DNA of 64,000 nt from Phymatolithon calcareum (GCA_977006965.1 OZ345379.1:1364001-1428000), one strand, 5' to 3'. Positions 10,496 through 22,247 are shown, numbered from the stretch's first letter. A program made the numbers and translations. Notes: a model not told the origin generated them from the sequence alone.

Positions 10496-11031
10496 GAAAA
10501 CAAATTTGTAGCCACTGTGGTCTCCCTGGGAATGAAAAAGCGGACGAGCTTGCCCGACGAGGTATTACGGAGTCAAGTCTGGTCGCACATCAAAATATAC
10601 CCTTAACCCTAGAAGCTGCGCGGTCCATCATCAAACCACACCATTCGACAAAGCCAAGGAGAATGCTGTTCCTACCCCCAGGGCTCAATATAAGCACAGG
10701 CGCGCTGAAACCACCCTTAATCAGCTTGCTGCAGATTGTTGCTCACTGATGGCAGGTTTTCAAGATGGCTCGGTTGATTACGACCCTATATGCAAGGCCT
10801 GCTCAGTGGGAACCAAGGACTCCGGTGAGCATCTACTCCTACGCTGTAGTGGACGGACTGTATCAAGACGCCAGACTATTGGTAGAGTTGACACCAAAAC
10901 GGTAGAGGAAATTTGCAATGAGAAACCGCTCGAAGTACTCAAATTCGTGAACAATGAGGGGCTGTTTGGAAACATCCCCAGGCATTAACTTAAGTTAGCG
11001 TTTTTCTGCAATAAAAGAAAGAAAACAAATT
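10496..11031 (+). mobile_element. 3' fragment of an RNase H-encoding LINE with 11-bp TSD
   Basis: The repeat GAAAACAAATT occurs at 10496-10506 and 11021-11031. The 514 bp between them encodes the end of an RNase H domain (CSHCGLPGNEKADELARRG, from 10507). A Cys/His knuckle follows (CKACSVGTKDSGEHLLLRC, about 10793-10850), then a terminal LEVLKFVNNEGLF. The reading frame shifts between the two parts, so this is a dead 5'-truncated copy. The 3' tail GCAATAAAAGAAA is shared with the short elements at 14002-14792 and 49001-49753, suggesting they are mobilised by the same machinery. Confidence 0.85.
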
Positions 11032-11059
11032 CTAAAGAAAGTTGACACGCGTTGTCAGA

Positions 11060-11640
11060 AATGGGGGGCTCCTGTTTCGATGGGCTGCAAATTTCAGAGG
11101 CCGCATGACCATCCGTTTCAAGGGGTGTCCTCGATCTTATGATACCCAGCTCGTAGCCGACAGTAAGAGGCATGGGAGAGCCGTGGACCTAAATCCAATA
11201 TTTCGAAAGAGTCCGAGCGAAAGAACATAGCACTTGCCAACCCTCAACCACAACATCGTGCATCTCAACAACAAGAAACTAAGGTGCAGCAGTGCAACAT
11301 CTGCCTCCGTTGGCTGGACAGCATCGAGTAATTGTTTCCTTTGTCCTCCCACCTTCCCAACCGTTTTATTCTTGTAGATTAGTTTAGGGAAGCAGAAGTC
11401 CAAGGTTTGACCATGAGCTCCTCCGATGCATTGGGTCAGCCACTCCAGCATTACAAGTTGTGACTTTTTAGGGGGCTCCACCCGCGGAGCGTACATTACC
11501 AGTACAGGAGGGGAAATTGTAGGTTTTTATTTTAGAAGCCCTCAACGCCGGTATTCACCAACACCAGAGCAGCTTCCCGTTCATACTGCCATCTCACATT
11601 ACCAGTACAGTGTAACTCCTCGAGGTTGGTTGTAAAGAAA
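11060..11640 (-). repeat. Dispersed repeat C, copy 1
   Basis: The minus strand of this block is clearly homologous to the plus strand at about 60130-60570, with shared stretches such as CTAATCTACAAGAA and ACGGAGGCAGATGTTGCAC. The common translated piece includes LIYKN followed by LLDAV and TEADVA. The copies differ by frameshifts and substitutions. It is probably part of a retroelement, but I recognise no catalytic domain. An 88-bp LINE-tail fragment (11508-11595) interrupts it. Confidence 0.65.
11493..11610 (-). mobile_element. 88-bp LINE-tail insertion with 15-bp TSD
   Basis: ACATTACCAGTACAG occurs at 11493-11507 and 11596-11610 and flanks the family-B retroelement end (TTTTTATTTTAGAAGCCCTCAACGCC, split: TTTTTATTTTAGAAGCCC then TCAACGCC). 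The orientation is minus. It is the same tail as in 6954-7132. Confidence 0.8.
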
Positions 11641-13213
11641 AGGTTGTTTTACTTCATGATCGATGCCCTCTGCTCCGGTGAGGGGAGGAGAGAACCGGTT
11701 AATTAGGCAAATTTCGCCCTCCAGCTTTGAAGCCTTCAGCTATAGGCTAAATTCGCAATCACTAAAAATCTAACTACCAGCTCTCGGGATGTTCTCGCAT
11801 CCCTCGAGTTATCTCCTTGGGTTGCGTGGCTTCCCACGAGATCAGCTCTGGCAAGCTATGCCATGAAATGTTTACAACAGCTCTAATGCGTTCACTAATG
11901 TTTCGAAGTTCTAGCACCTAACCGAGAAAGAGATAAGCATATATTCTACTAGCATCGAAAAATCACTTGACTTATTGAGAATTTGCATAGCATCACGGAC
12001 TCGAGCGACGTCATTCTCTTCTGCAGGAGTCCATCTGGACACTGTTTAATGTTGCAAATGACCGTTCTTCTTGACCGCCCATTTCTTCACGCAATGTAGT
12101 GATTTACTGTGGAAGTGACAAACAATTCATCCATGGATGGAGGTCGATACATAATTTATTGCAACAGTCTGTTCGTCTGGTCGCCTTCCCATGTTATATG
12201 TTGTCATCAATATCATCAGAATTAGAAACCGTCTCCCATCCGGGGTGGATACCCTCTGCCTTGAACATCACACGGTACTTCAATTTGCCACTATTGTCCT
12301 ATCGATGGTTGGTGACTTCAGCGATCTCAAGGGATGGCGCATCCAGTACCATCTCGTCTCCCTTTCTGTCGCAATTTCGAAGTCAAGGAATAACACTCTC
12401 GAGAAGACAAGAAACAACGCGCCTCATGAGACTCCGTGCGCTGGACAGTCGCGTGTTCTCATGACTGTTTGAGGAAATTCAGAGACAGTCTGATTGGTTC
12501 TGAATCAGGGACACTTCACACTCCACCGTCGTTGACCAGATTCGATGTGGTATTTATACGACAGCATTTGAACACAAACGTTGAGTAGGAAGGCAGTCGG
12601 AAGGAATGCGACCAGGTTTTGGTCTGCTCTGTAATCCTTCGGGAGCGCACGGAGAGCAGTGGCCGGTGTAGGCCTCGCGCCACGCCCGGTCCCCGTTTTG
12701 GAAAACCAGCGGTAATAGAGGATCACCACGGCCAGTTAACCGGTGTGCTACGAAATTTTCTGTGTAATTCCATATCAAGAGGACCTTACAGTACGTGTCA
12801 TTTCTGGTTTTTAGTTTTACTCGATGTTGACCTTTATCAATTTTTTTGTGCGAATCGGATGGTGCTAATTTCGCTCATAGAATCTCAATAGTTTTTGAGA
12901 TATATTGGTTTCAAATTTTGAAAATCATCAATGTATATTCTTAGATATGAGCAGGAAGAATGAAAAAAGGCTCTCGAAATCTTGTCCTGTAAGCAGGCAA
13001 AACAGCAATGCGGACCGATCATTCGAAACGGTCCATGGACCGAATGGGACGTAGAATAGCCTATCATGCGTATGACAAAAATATCTTTCACTTCTTGTGA
13101 ATAATTAAAACTTGTATCGTCCAAAATAGAAATCGTAGCTAAAATCCGACCACGCCATTCAATCATACCCCGCAAAACACCGACGGTACTCTCGATATGG
13201 AATTGGGAATCGC
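11641..13213. other. Intergenic, nothing recognised
   Basis: No frame with recognisable motifs. Several overlapping short frames exist at 12099-12472 and 12505-12900, without conserved features. I see no repeat boundary. Confidence 0.5.
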
Positions 13214-13227
13214 ACACGTTTTGAACA

Positions 13228-13838
13228 TATCGCTCTTGAGTCAGACAAGGAAAGTTGGGGAATCAGCTCTCAATACCCTACTTAGAAGATACTACTCAAA
13301 AAATGAGTATCAACTCGGATTCCAGAAAGGAAAGAGTACGGAAACAGCCATACTCCGAGCAAGGGAGCTGCCGCGGAAAGGGCACAGGTGCATCGCGGTC
13401 CTCGACCTCAAAGCGACATATGACACTGTACCTAGGAAACTACTCCAGGAACGGATGAGAATGGTCCTATCTAAGGCCATCAGCGACATGTGTGAAGCAT
13501 TCTTATTACCCTCCTGGATCCTCACAGCGGGAGACAGCAACAAGAATTGGTTCATAGTTAACAGAGGCGTCCCCCAAGGGTCACCTCTCAGCCCAAGTCT
13601 GTCTAACATAGACGAGTTCGCGGAGCGCATAAGCGCTGTTCCGAGCGAGTTAGCAGACGTGTCTTCAGTTCTATTTGCAGACGACGTGATCCTGTTGACG
13701 AAAACCCCACACGCGCTGCAGCATCTGCTCGATATTGCAACGAAATGGGCCGAAGAGAGAGCAATGACGTGGAACACCAAAAAGGAAAGAGCGAGGTGCT
13801 GGAGTCGACGGATACAAGGAACCACACATTCTGGCTAG
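13228..13838 (+). pseudogene. Non-LTR reverse transcriptase fragment
   Basis: This is the 5'-truncated RT of the surrounding LINE: fingers and palm with FADD at about 13672-13683. The frame begins without a native start and runs into a frameshift near 13790, after which the thumb continues in another frame (VLESTDTRNH...YLGISLGP at about 13800-13900). It cannot make an active enzyme. It is the best-preserved RT of its family in this window. Confidence 0.8.
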
Positions 13839-13989
13839 CGCACCAGATCCTTTCGCAGGTACCTGAAATTTCATACCTCGGGATATCTCTAGGACCAACC
13901 GGAATTACGGTCACAAGCACAATCAGGCGCATAAAAAACGCCAAAGCAGCGGTACACCAACTGAAGCCACTTGGGGTATTCATTCGGGG

Positions 13990-14804
13990 GATAAACACCT
14001 TTCTTTCTTTCTTTTATTGCGGGATTTATCAGAGCTGGTAAACAACTCCACATCCTTACGGCTCCAGTAGACTTAACAGATACGAGTGGTACTTGATGTC
14101 ACAACAGCTGCCCAAGCTGCACAATGTGCAGACCTTGGGGAAGCTTAACATCTATATCGCTACATAGCCAATCTTCAGTCGCCGTCCTTCAAAGGGATGC
14201 CCCGGGTTGGAAACCATTTAGGACGCTCACGGTAGCTAGTCATCTCGCTGCCTTCTTTCATCTTCTTCTGTCTTCTCTCCCAGCTTCCTTGAGCGTTGCG
14301 GCACACCACTCAGGGCGGAATCCATGTACTACCATACTACCAGAAGGTGATAGTCTTCTCCCATGGGGAGGCCGGATCACAGCTCTTGCAAGTTCAAAAA
14401 AACCCTGCACTGTAGCGGGGAAAAATTCCTGACTGAGCTCTTGGTTCCTATCTGTGACGCACAGGTGAACGGGCCGGACCGGTATGATAGCCGGCCTGTA
14501 TCAAATCCGCTTAAATTCGCAAGATTTTCTCGAAATCTTGCAACGGCGGGCTTGGGTCTGGCATTTCAAGTGTGGCAAGTTCTCGATTCGCCAAGTCCCT
14601 GGAGTGCGCGTTCACGATCGCGTCCGCCATTTCCGGCGGGATTACCGTCGGAAGGAGCGCTTTGTGCAGCTTTATCGCTGCGGCCACTTGCGCCGGCGCG
14701 GGCGCCCGCGCCCGCGCCGGAAACTTGTCTTTTTTCGTTTGTGGTCCGTTCGGTCCGGTCAAACCCTTCTCTCCCTCCTTCTTGCTCTTTTCGATAAACA
14801 CCTT
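13990..14804 (-). mobile_element. Short non-LTR-derived element (copy 1) with 12-bp TSD
   Basis: GATAAACACCTT at 13990-14001 and 14793-14804 flanks a 791-bp minus-oriented insert (14002-14792) inside the LINE thumb region. Removing it restores the frame ...GVFIRGIN-TLKAIRIYKS. The element's 3' end is GCAATAAAAGAAAGAAAG (left side, reverse). Read on the minus strand it holds two blocks conserved with the copy at 49001-49753. Block 1 includes DKFPARAR and QVAAAIKLHKALL, followed by VIPPEM and ANRELAT. Block 2 includes FFELARAVIRPPHGRRLS and FRPEWCA, followed by LKEAGRE. It may be an internally deleted LINE or a coding SINE-like element. Confidence 0.85.
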
Positions 14805-15689
14805 GAAAGCCATACGCATCTACAAGTCGTTGATCCAACCAAGGTGGGAATACGCTATCCATCTCACACCGAGGACCTCAGAAGTACAAGAAGCTACTTC
14901 TTCTTCCAAGTATTCGGTGGTACGGCAAGTGGAAGGATCGAGCGGCTCCGTCTTCTGTGCAGGATCCAACCACCAGAACACAGGAGAGAAATATTAGCCC
15001 TGAAGATGCTGCGACGAGGAAAGGCAAGGAAGGTGGCTATACTATCCAAGCCAAAGGAAGAGCGAAACTTCAAGTAGCTACAGTGGGCAAGTCGCGATAT
15101 TGTCACGATGCTGCAACAAGAACAGTTCGCGGCCCCCGTCAAACATATGCAGGAAGGGAAATCTAAAGAGGAAAATACCGTACGACAAACCGGATGAGAT
15201 CCCGGCCATCCTCAGGTTTGCCAAGGTGAGACATCGACAGCTGGCCATAAAATACGCAAGCGGAAGGTTCCTTTTTGTGAGCACAACGCTAATATCGAAT
15301 ACATTCGGAACGAGAGCAGAGCGCCACCTAGAGATCATACGCATGAACCTAAAAAAGTATGAACTGGACCCCGGAGAGATGTTAAGAACGGAAAAGGCAT
15401 TAGACTCCATACTACTCTACAGCGTCACCATACTTGACAACATGGAGAACGACGAGTCCCTGTATTTGGGACCAGGCGATATACTAGATTGAAGAAGTTA
15501 CGAAAAGCTGCTCCCGTACAGTCAGCTTTCAAATAAACAACTAAACAGTTGCAAAAAAACACGTTTTTGAACAGCACGTGGACCTTCGCGAGGTTCTACA
15601 ACGCTGAGCGCGCGAACGGAAATAAATTCTTGTTTTGTTTTGAACTGTTCATCGCCGTTTTGCGGCACTTGCGCTCGGCACAATACAGG

Positions 15690-15855
15690 AGTTGTGCAAT
15701 TTAGATGGGATATCTGAGATCCTAAGTTTTTCCGCCCGCCTCTCTGGCGGTGCGTTTTCGCAAGCTACACAAAGGTAGGTAGCAACTGAGGAAGCCTTGT
15801 CCATATTTTCGAAAGTCTGTAGGGCTTTTAAATAAACTTTGCTCAAAAAAAACCT
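15690..15855 (+). mobile_element. LINE 3'-UTR fragment
   Basis: This plus-strand sequence has a GC hairpin-like CCGCCCGCC...GGCGG stretch, then GTAGGTAGCAACTGAGGAAG, and ends in GGGCTTTTAAATAAA plus an A-run. It matches the 3' end at 48030-48108 and, in reverse, those at 60700-61175 and 42597-42674. I found no TSD with certainty. Confidence 0.65.
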
Positions 15856-17383
15856 TGCGCTCGACAAGCTTCATTAGATTGCGAGGAACTGTCCGTCTCT
15901 GCATTTCCTCCACATGGTCCCGCAGAATATCTGCTTCACGGGAATCTTGCTTACTACCACGAATGGCTAGAGACAAGGAGCGCTTAAAGTACACTCACAT
16001 CCATCCGCCCACCCCTCATATTTCTGGTTCTATTAGGATTCCAAGGTGGTATCCAGCATCATCACAAAAGCTACAGGAAAACACTCTTCGTCGCTCATTA
16101 TCTTATTACGTGCGGCAAATATTGCATTACGCTTTCCTCAACGAGGGGGTGGACAGCATGACTAAAATTTTCTTGAAGCGTTGTCCACAGTGTAGTCGGT
16201 AACTGCAGACACCTTTCAGCTGAGTATTTAGTTCGCTCATCCCCCACTCACTCTCATACATCCAACGTGAACTAAATTGTTGAGCCCTAGGCTCAACCTC
16301 TCATGCCATGCCCTCTATGAGGGTCTTTGTGAATAGTAAGACCTCAACTAAAGCCTTTTCTGTTTCCAGTCTGTTTATCCCCCCGAATTCATATCCTGTC
16401 AGCGTGCGTTCAAGAGTCGCCACCTGCTCTCTAGCTCTGGAGCCGTTTTTTCTGCCACGCGTATTGTAGACATATGTGGAATTCTACCACAAGTATATTG
16501 CAGCACGAGCTGCCTGTGTAACCACTCACATCTGCTTGTACTCAACAGAACTACTGTCATGCCGGGTGCGGAAGCGGAAGCTTGAGGTGCGCTTGCGCTG
16601 CAAGACAAAGGACATTTCCATAGTAATGTAATTTTGCTCGGCTATAATGTCTTCACTGGGGCATTGTGAATCACTATTTGTGAACGAGTTGCGCCTGATG
16701 TTGCTCTCGCAGGGTTTTCAAGAGGCCAAAGTCGGCAGTGCGTCGAAGCAAAGTGGGCAAGGTTTACGACATTCCTGGTCATGTCGTCCTCACTCTGCCA
16801 GCACGGGCTCGAAGTTGGAAAGTTTACAGTTTTCCAAATGGTTGCCACACTGGGGCGCCATGGGCGAGTCCATCAACCTAAGATTGATATTTAACCAGCA
16901 CCCTTTTGGAGAATATCAGTATTGGGACTTTAGGTTAGAGAATCTTGAAAAAGCTGCCCCGTTATTCCAAGGTGCGGCATTGGGAACTTTCAAAAAAAAA
17001 TCATAAAATATCCTTTTGAAAATGACCACGGTTTCGATCGGCAACTGACCGTGCTGCATGAATTAGTACGATCATCGACAGATATAGACTACCGTTTCTA
17101 ATTGGAAGACGACAGATTAGTCGTCAGAGAAAGCCAAGCGGTGATGGTAAAAATTTTCCAAGGGAATCACGGCAACAGGGGCAGAAATCGCACGGTTCTT
17201 TTGCTGCACCGATCGAAGACGCAGCTGTTCTATTGGACCCACCATAGCGTGCTATAGGCTAGTTAGCCTTGTGATGAAAAGAAAACGGACACCGAAAGTT
17301 CCCCGTCACCGTTGCAATCGGGGTAGTCGAATTGCAGAGGTGTAAAAATCAAAGCCATGATTTTTTGGCTAGTACTTTTAATC
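15856..17383. other. Intergenic, nothing recognised
   Basis: Overlapping frames of up to 119 codons occur around 16640-17006 on both strands, without motifs. The right end is the upstream region of the GT61 pseudogene and belongs to the duplication shared with about 33740 onward. Confidence 0.45.
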
Positions 17384-17400
17384 ATCAGCCTCCAATAATA
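17384..17400 (+). promoter_or_regulatory. Conserved upstream block of GT61 pseudogene
   Basis: ATCATCAGCCTCCAATAAT lies about 229 bp before the ATG at 17613. It corresponds to the blocks at 4571 and 33752. GATGAACAGCCCGGG follows at about 17539. Function is inferred from conservation only. Confidence 0.3.
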
Positions 17401-17612
17401 GACAGACAGTGTGGTGGACTACGACGTTCTCGTTTTCATGCCGAGTGTCGAGCAACTACAAGAACAGCATTTCACTACAATGACAGAACTCGAACAAGGA
17501 TGCGCCTTTCTCATTTGCTATCCACGGACAAACATATGATGAACAGCCCGGGAAGCCTCAACCTGCCCCAGTCTAGTCTCTGCAATTCCCGCACGCCGCA
17601 CGGCACTGCACA

Positions 17613-19200
17613 ATGAGAAACTGCTCCCTCCCCAAGAAAGCCATTGTTTCGTTGTTCATAGCAGAGGTACTGCTTTTCCGCCATATTTGGTACGACCAAT
17701 TCATGGCCCTTGCCAAGACGACAAGGTTCTTCTCACACGACCGCTATGCTAGTTCACGTTCCATTCGTTCCACCGTTCAGATGAATAGTTCTGAAGGTCA
17801 CAAGCGATTTCCCCGATACACTATCTTGGCCCATAACTCTACGCATCCTCCTGTCGGATTCAAGCGACCGAGCTCAAATCGCTCTGTAGTACCCCAACCA
17901 CTAGGCCGCAGTGCTACATCATCGAGCATTCGTCCCCGTTCAATTGTCAATATCTCAGCGCATTCAAGCATTCGTCCCCGTTCAACTGCCAATATCTCAG
18001 CATATTCCAGTTTTATTCTCGTGCAAAACGACTCGGAGCGCTCTCTTCGTGAGTTCATCATTGTCCAGAAACCGTTCTTCTTCCCCAACAAGTCTGTTCA
18101 ACTGACCGCAATTGCGGGAAACCCACGTTGTGCTGATTTCGCCAAAAGCTACACACTGTCATCGACTATCTGCGCAAAATACGTCTCCTCTCAAAGATGG
18201 GAAACCCCCGAGATTTCGCATGCCAAGATAACAAGCGCCAACAAAAGGACCCCGTTTCCATGCGCTTCCGCTTCTTCCGCTATCATCATCCCGATGAGCT
18301 GGAGGGACTACAATGTAGCCACCTGCTGATAAAGTTTTTGCTCGTCTTCACAGTAATTCAGCGCGCCGAACATGCACCGGACTGGTTATCCATTCGGCCT
18401 GTATCCACAGTGATTATTGTGGCTCCGCAGAAACGGGTTCGAGAAGTTCTGGAACTATCAAAGTCCACATTTCACTCGGATTTCACACGCCAGTTGTTTG
18501 TAAATGCTGGAATTGGAGTGGTTGTTACCCATTCGCTCAAGCATCTTCGCGAGATGCCCTTGTGCTTTCAAGATGCGGCTATTGTTGGGAGTCATGCAAA
18601 TCGCTTTTCGTTCCCGGATGCATCTTTAGGCCCGCACGGTGGCTACTTCGGACGTCCGGCGCTCCCCGCTCCACTATCGTCTGATGCGCTTGCGTTGCGA
18701 AGCGTGATGTTCCGGGATAAAGCGCCACCGTTGATGCGTAACAAGATTTTGTACGTCGCTCGCAAGAGTGGAAGGCGACGCAGTTTCACACGGACGGGGG
18801 AACGTGAGATGCGGAATATGCTGCGAGAGGTGGCTGCAGAGGAGCAGGCCGAGCTCGTCATTTTCGAAACTGTGAAGCGTATGCCGACGTTCCGCCAGCA
18901 GCTTAAAATGTATGCTGATGCGAGTGTCATAATCGGAATGCATTGTGCAGGACTCGCGCTCACTGTTTTTGCGCCACGGGAAGCAGCGCTGATAGAGATT
19001 GAACCTGAATATCACGGATTGGGACTCTTCGGGAATGTAAGAAGTAGTGGGATTCACTATGCGATGGTGCAGCTTCAGAAGGGACAAGGGAGAAACATGG
19101 CTTTGGAAGCCATCTTATCCGCGTGGACCGGAACAAGCTGAAGGAGGTGCTGAAGGAGAACGTGAGAAGAGGGAAAATGTTCACTCACAGAAGAGTGTAG
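17613..19200 (+). pseudogene. GT61/DUF563 glycosyltransferase pseudogene, paralogue of 34279-35820
   Basis: This copy aligns along its full length with the intact gene at 34279-35820, including upstream and downstream flanks. The N-terminal signal anchor (IVSLFIAEVLLF) is intact. A one-base deletion near 18316 (AATGTAGCC where the paralogue has AATGTATGCC) ends the first frame at codon 238. A second one-base deletion near 19081 shifts the C-terminus. In the hallmark motif the second residue of HGAG is changed to Cys (GMHCAG, codon TGT at 18944-18946). Two frameshifts plus a hallmark substitution make this a pseudogene rather than a sequencing artefact, although a single frameshift could be an error. 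An internal near-duplication of IRPRS-NIS-HSS/YSS occurs at about residues 106-130. Confidence 0.85.
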
Positions 19201-19582
19201 AACGCAATTGCGGTTCACGCGCCTCGCAATTTCTGTGATAACTACGTGTTCGCGTTTTTTGAAAAGGGAAGTACTGTAATTGATCGCGACGCGCTAAAAT
19301 GCGAGGTCCATTGAAAATTAGAGCCGTAGCCCAATACAACCAACAAGGTACATCCAACGGAGAACTCAAGCTTCGGTCGATTGGTGTTTTACTACCTGCG
19401 TTCTCGATTGCAGTCATGTAATGACCGGCGACGAGCTGCTCCCTCAGTTGCTTGGTTCGTGGTGTCCGTCGATTAGTGGATTGGTGATGGAGCGATGTCT
19501 CATTCGATGCAGTTATTGAGGTTTTACGTCTCGGCCAGCGACACGGGAAGCTGTTCTTTTTCTTTCGCAACAAATACGTTAG
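19201..19582. other. 3' flank of GT61 pseudogene, part of a duplication
   Basis: About 220 bp after the stop codon still aligns with the sequence downstream of the 34279 gene (for example ATTGAAAATTAGAGCCGT and CAAGGTACATCCAACGGAG). The duplicated unit therefore reaches to about 19420. The rest is unannotated. Confidence 0.6.
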
Positions 19583-20469
19583 TTCTTGGCTCGAACCTCG
19601 CTCTTTACTATACCTTCAGTTATAAAGAGACGAGTTTCGACAGGGCAGTACGTGTGCTGCGTCTTCGACTGAGAAAACTACTTGAGGCGGGTTGGGGAGT
19701 AGAAAAAGAGTTAGGTCAGAAGGCGCGTAGATGAAAGTGTTCCCTGATGGATGTTGTTTTGGTTGAAAGGGCTTGACTAACCTGGAGCGTCTTGCTCGAC
19801 TGGGAGCAGCTTCATGACGTCTGCGTGCTTGGATGCGGAGGATGTTGGCCTCTTGGTCCTAGAGCGTGGGTGCTGGCGTTGAGGAGTTTTGTGTTCGGAG
19901 ACCCCAGAAGTGACCAGCACGAAAACTCTCCATTCCTGATACCTGAAACAACTTCACACGTGTTAAATCCTGCCTCGTTCTTTACGACACGTGCCCCGCT
20001 ACTTCAAGACGAGCACGTAATGTAGCTTCATGGCGTAGAATCTGTAGAAGGGGAGCAAGTGACAGTGTTTTTCAATATCTTCGGGTGCTTCTATCTCAAG
20101 AAAATTCATATCAAGCCGCGAATTCTGCTCATTAAGAAGACCCCCCACTGCTCTCGACGTTTCGTTAGCTAAGAAGCTGAGAACAAATATTCTCATTTAA
20201 TGATACACTCTTGGAATGACGTACATCTTGGAGTGTATGAATCACGTCGTACGAAATTGTAAACAGAGCAAACGAGCGCCGGTACCTTGTACGTGAAGTA
20301 CGTCCGTACCGGTCCCTTTACTGTATGTGAAAGGTTTAGATTAATTTCAGTAGAGGTGAGTGAAGATAGACGAGGATGCAACAGGTTGTCTGTTGGTTAT
20401 TCATGGTCGTGAGTGTTGAGAGTAGTTATGTCAGCGGACGACTTAGGCTAGGATTTTTATTTTATATGC

Positions 20470-20739
20470 ATGGCAGCCATGTGGAGGTTTGTGATTGGTC
20501 AGCGATGTCCAATGCGAATGGTGCTCACATATTTTAATGAACGAAATTCTGAAAATGAGATAGTTGATCGGATTTCTCCAGAATGTGCAAGAAAGTCTAA
20601 TGCTGAAAAAATAGCTGTATGTGTACGTACACAACGACTTATATTTTTATTTTTACTATATTGGAAATTCCATAACTTTAGTTATGGTATTTTCCGGAAT
20701 AGGACATTTTCGGTAGCATCAAAAAGAATCAATAGATGA
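20470..20739 (+). CDS. Small conserved ORF in left arm, unknown function
   Basis: This 89-codon frame begins MAAMWRFVIGQ. It resembles a frame on the opposite strand in the right arm (22436-22248, MAAVWKFVIGQ). Conserved pieces include VLTYF, EI-DRIS, EKIAV and RTQRLIFLFL. Most differences between the two are conservative, which suggests past coding selection. It could be an exon of the foldback element or a captured fragment. I recognise no domain. Confidence 0.35.
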   Translation: MAAMWRFVIGQRCPMRMVLTYFNERNSENEIVDRISPECARKSNAEKIAVCVRTQRLIFLFLLYWKFHNFSYGIFRNRTFSVASKRINR

Positions 20740-20848
20740 AGAAATGATGTAAAAATAATCGAGGAAATTCACTACATGGCCACCAAAAATTGGAAAAATT
20801 CACTACAGGGCCATCTCTAGCCAAATCTACTACTCATCCATTACGAGT

Positions 20849-20995
20849 ACGACGACGCTATACATGAGACACAAGCTACCATCGACTGCTAGCGTTACCG
20901 TATGGTGACTAGAAAAGCCGCTCCCGTACAGTCTTCAAAGTGTTACTGAAGGCTTTAAAAACTCAACTACATAGTTGCAAAAAAACGACGACGCT
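20849..20995 (+). mobile_element. LINE 3'-end insertion inside MULE 1, 11-bp TSD
   Basis: ACGACGACGCT at 20849-20859 and 20985-20995 flanks 125 bp. The end (CTCCCGTACAGTC ... ATAGTTGCAAAAAAA) matches the 3' UTR of the LINE at 13228-15558. It is a severely 5'-truncated copy on the plus strand. Confidence 0.8.
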
Positions 20996-21006
20996 CTGTA
21001 AGCACG

Positions 21007-21830
21007 TTGTCGTATTCATCTGCAACGCTTAGCACACAACACTCCTGCACTAGCAACTCTGAAATCGCGGAAAAGAAGGAGCTCGTAGTACAGGTGGGCG
21101 ACTACGCTGGATCAAGCTTTGACGACTTTGTCAACGTCGTGATCTCCCACAACACGTCGATGGGCAAGGCCCACCTCGTGGCGAAGCGCAACAAAAAGCG
21201 CCTGACACTCCTCTGTAGTCAGTGCATAGCTTGCACCTTCCGCGTTAACGTCAGCGTGCTGCCGAGTATCGGCGGCGTCAGGATCACCAAGTTTTCCAGA
21301 TAAAGCTGCGTTGGTGGCCATGTCAGGGAGCGCCAGTTCAGGACGGACATACTCGCGCGGCGGGCGCCCGTGCTGATTGATTTCATTTTAACAAAAGGCC
21401 GAGTCAGTGGAAACGCCGCACAGCTCACGGAGATGGTCCGCAAACAATCTGGGATCGTTCTAAAGCCAACACACGCGCGCAACATATTGACTTCCAAGCA
21501 GGGCACGGATGTCCACCACCTTTTGCAAAATCGAGTACTGCGACTGTACCTGGCCGCAGTACAGCAGCGCGACCCCGGGAGAGTGTACAAGTTTGCAGCA
21601 ACTCCTCTCTTTGAGACGAAACAACAGCAGCTTCCAAAGGGCGCGATGGACACCTGGGCGGCCTTCAGCACTTTTCCCATACATGCCGGAGACCCAACAT
21701 CCACAACCTCGTCGAGGCTAAACGAAAACACGTCGACAAAGCGGCTCAGTCCATGATCGTCGATCTTGCCGCCTGCGATGATGGAGATGCTACTTGCGAC
21801 GAGGATCTAAAGCGTAGAGAGTAGCGCGTG
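21007..21830 (+). pseudogene. MULE transposase N-terminal remnant
   Basis: Two frames together cover the region. The first (from about 21007) ends VRITKFSR at about 21302. The second (from about 21370) runs through ILTKGRVSGNAAQLTEMVRK and NILTSKQGTDVH. The Cys-containing stretch CSQCIACTFRVNV resembles the zinc-binding region of MuDR/FAR1-like DNA-binding domains. A related tail (IHN-VEAKRK, then AQS) occurs reversed in MULE 2. The fragment is too broken to be functional. Confidence 0.55.
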
Positions 21831-22247
21831 CAATAAATTTTACTGTCACATAGATTGCTTTGACAAACGGATGAGCAGTAGTTTTGGCTAGAGTGATTTA
21901 TGATAGTACGTTTGGCTAGGGGTGAGTAGTAGATTTGGCTAGAGATGGCTATGTAGTGAATTTTTCCAATATTCGGTGGCCATGTAGTGAATTTCCTCAA
22001 AAATAATCACACGTGCTTTTGTCATGTTGAATTGCTTTGATGCTCATCTATTGCTTGCAAAGACTTCGACGCGTGATTTTTAAAACGCCAATACTTCAAA
22101 AATATATCTTCAAGTAGCTGTAATATTTTCTCATCGGGGACATCAATAATCGCTTCCGATGTGATGGCTCGATCAAATAATAACTTTACCAGTAAATCAA
22201 AATCATCAACGTTTTTTAAAGGTCCGTAAAGTGCATATTTAAAATTT

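Larger units (their letters stand above)
13214..15573 (+). mobile_element. LINE copy with RT and C-terminal domain, split by a nested element
   Basis: ACACGTTTTGAACA at 13214-13227 and ACACGTTTTTGAACA at 15559-15573 (one extra T) are the TSD of this plus-strand copy. The reverse transcriptase shows YQLGFQKGKSTETAI, AVLDLKATYDTVPR, RGVPQGSPLSPSL and LFADDVILL (about 13310-13700). The frame then shifts near 13790. The thumb region is interrupted at 14002 by a 791-bp insertion. It resumes at 14805 with IRIYKSLIQPRWEYAIHLTP. The C-terminal domain KRKIPYDKPDEIPAILRFA lies at about 15168-15230 and ends in LDSILLYSVTILDNMENDE (about 15395-15455). The 3' UTR carries CTCCCGTACAGTC and a terminal TTGCAAAAAAA. 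No RNase H domain is seen. Confidence 0.88.
20751..22008 (+). mobile_element. MULE-like DNA transposon 1 with TIRs and 10-bp TSD
   Basis: AAAAATAATC at 20751-20760 and 21999-22008 is a perfect 10-bp TSD, the length typical of Mutator-like elements. The terminal inverted repeats start GAGGAAATTCACTACATGGC and extend about 90 bp (20761-20850 and 21915-21998). Plus-strand coding remnants at 21007-21830 resemble the N-terminal part of MULE transposases: YAGSSFDDFVNVV, CSQCIACTFRVNV and VLIDFILTKGRVSGNAAQL. A stop near 21303 and frameshifts break the frame. The DDE catalytic core is not visible, so the copy is internally deleted. A LINE tail (20860-20984) is inserted near its left end. Confidence 0.8.

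Noticed and set aside
13310-13825. 171-codon minus-strand frame
   Set aside because: Antisense shadow of the LINE reverse transcriptase, which has clear motifs on the plus strand.
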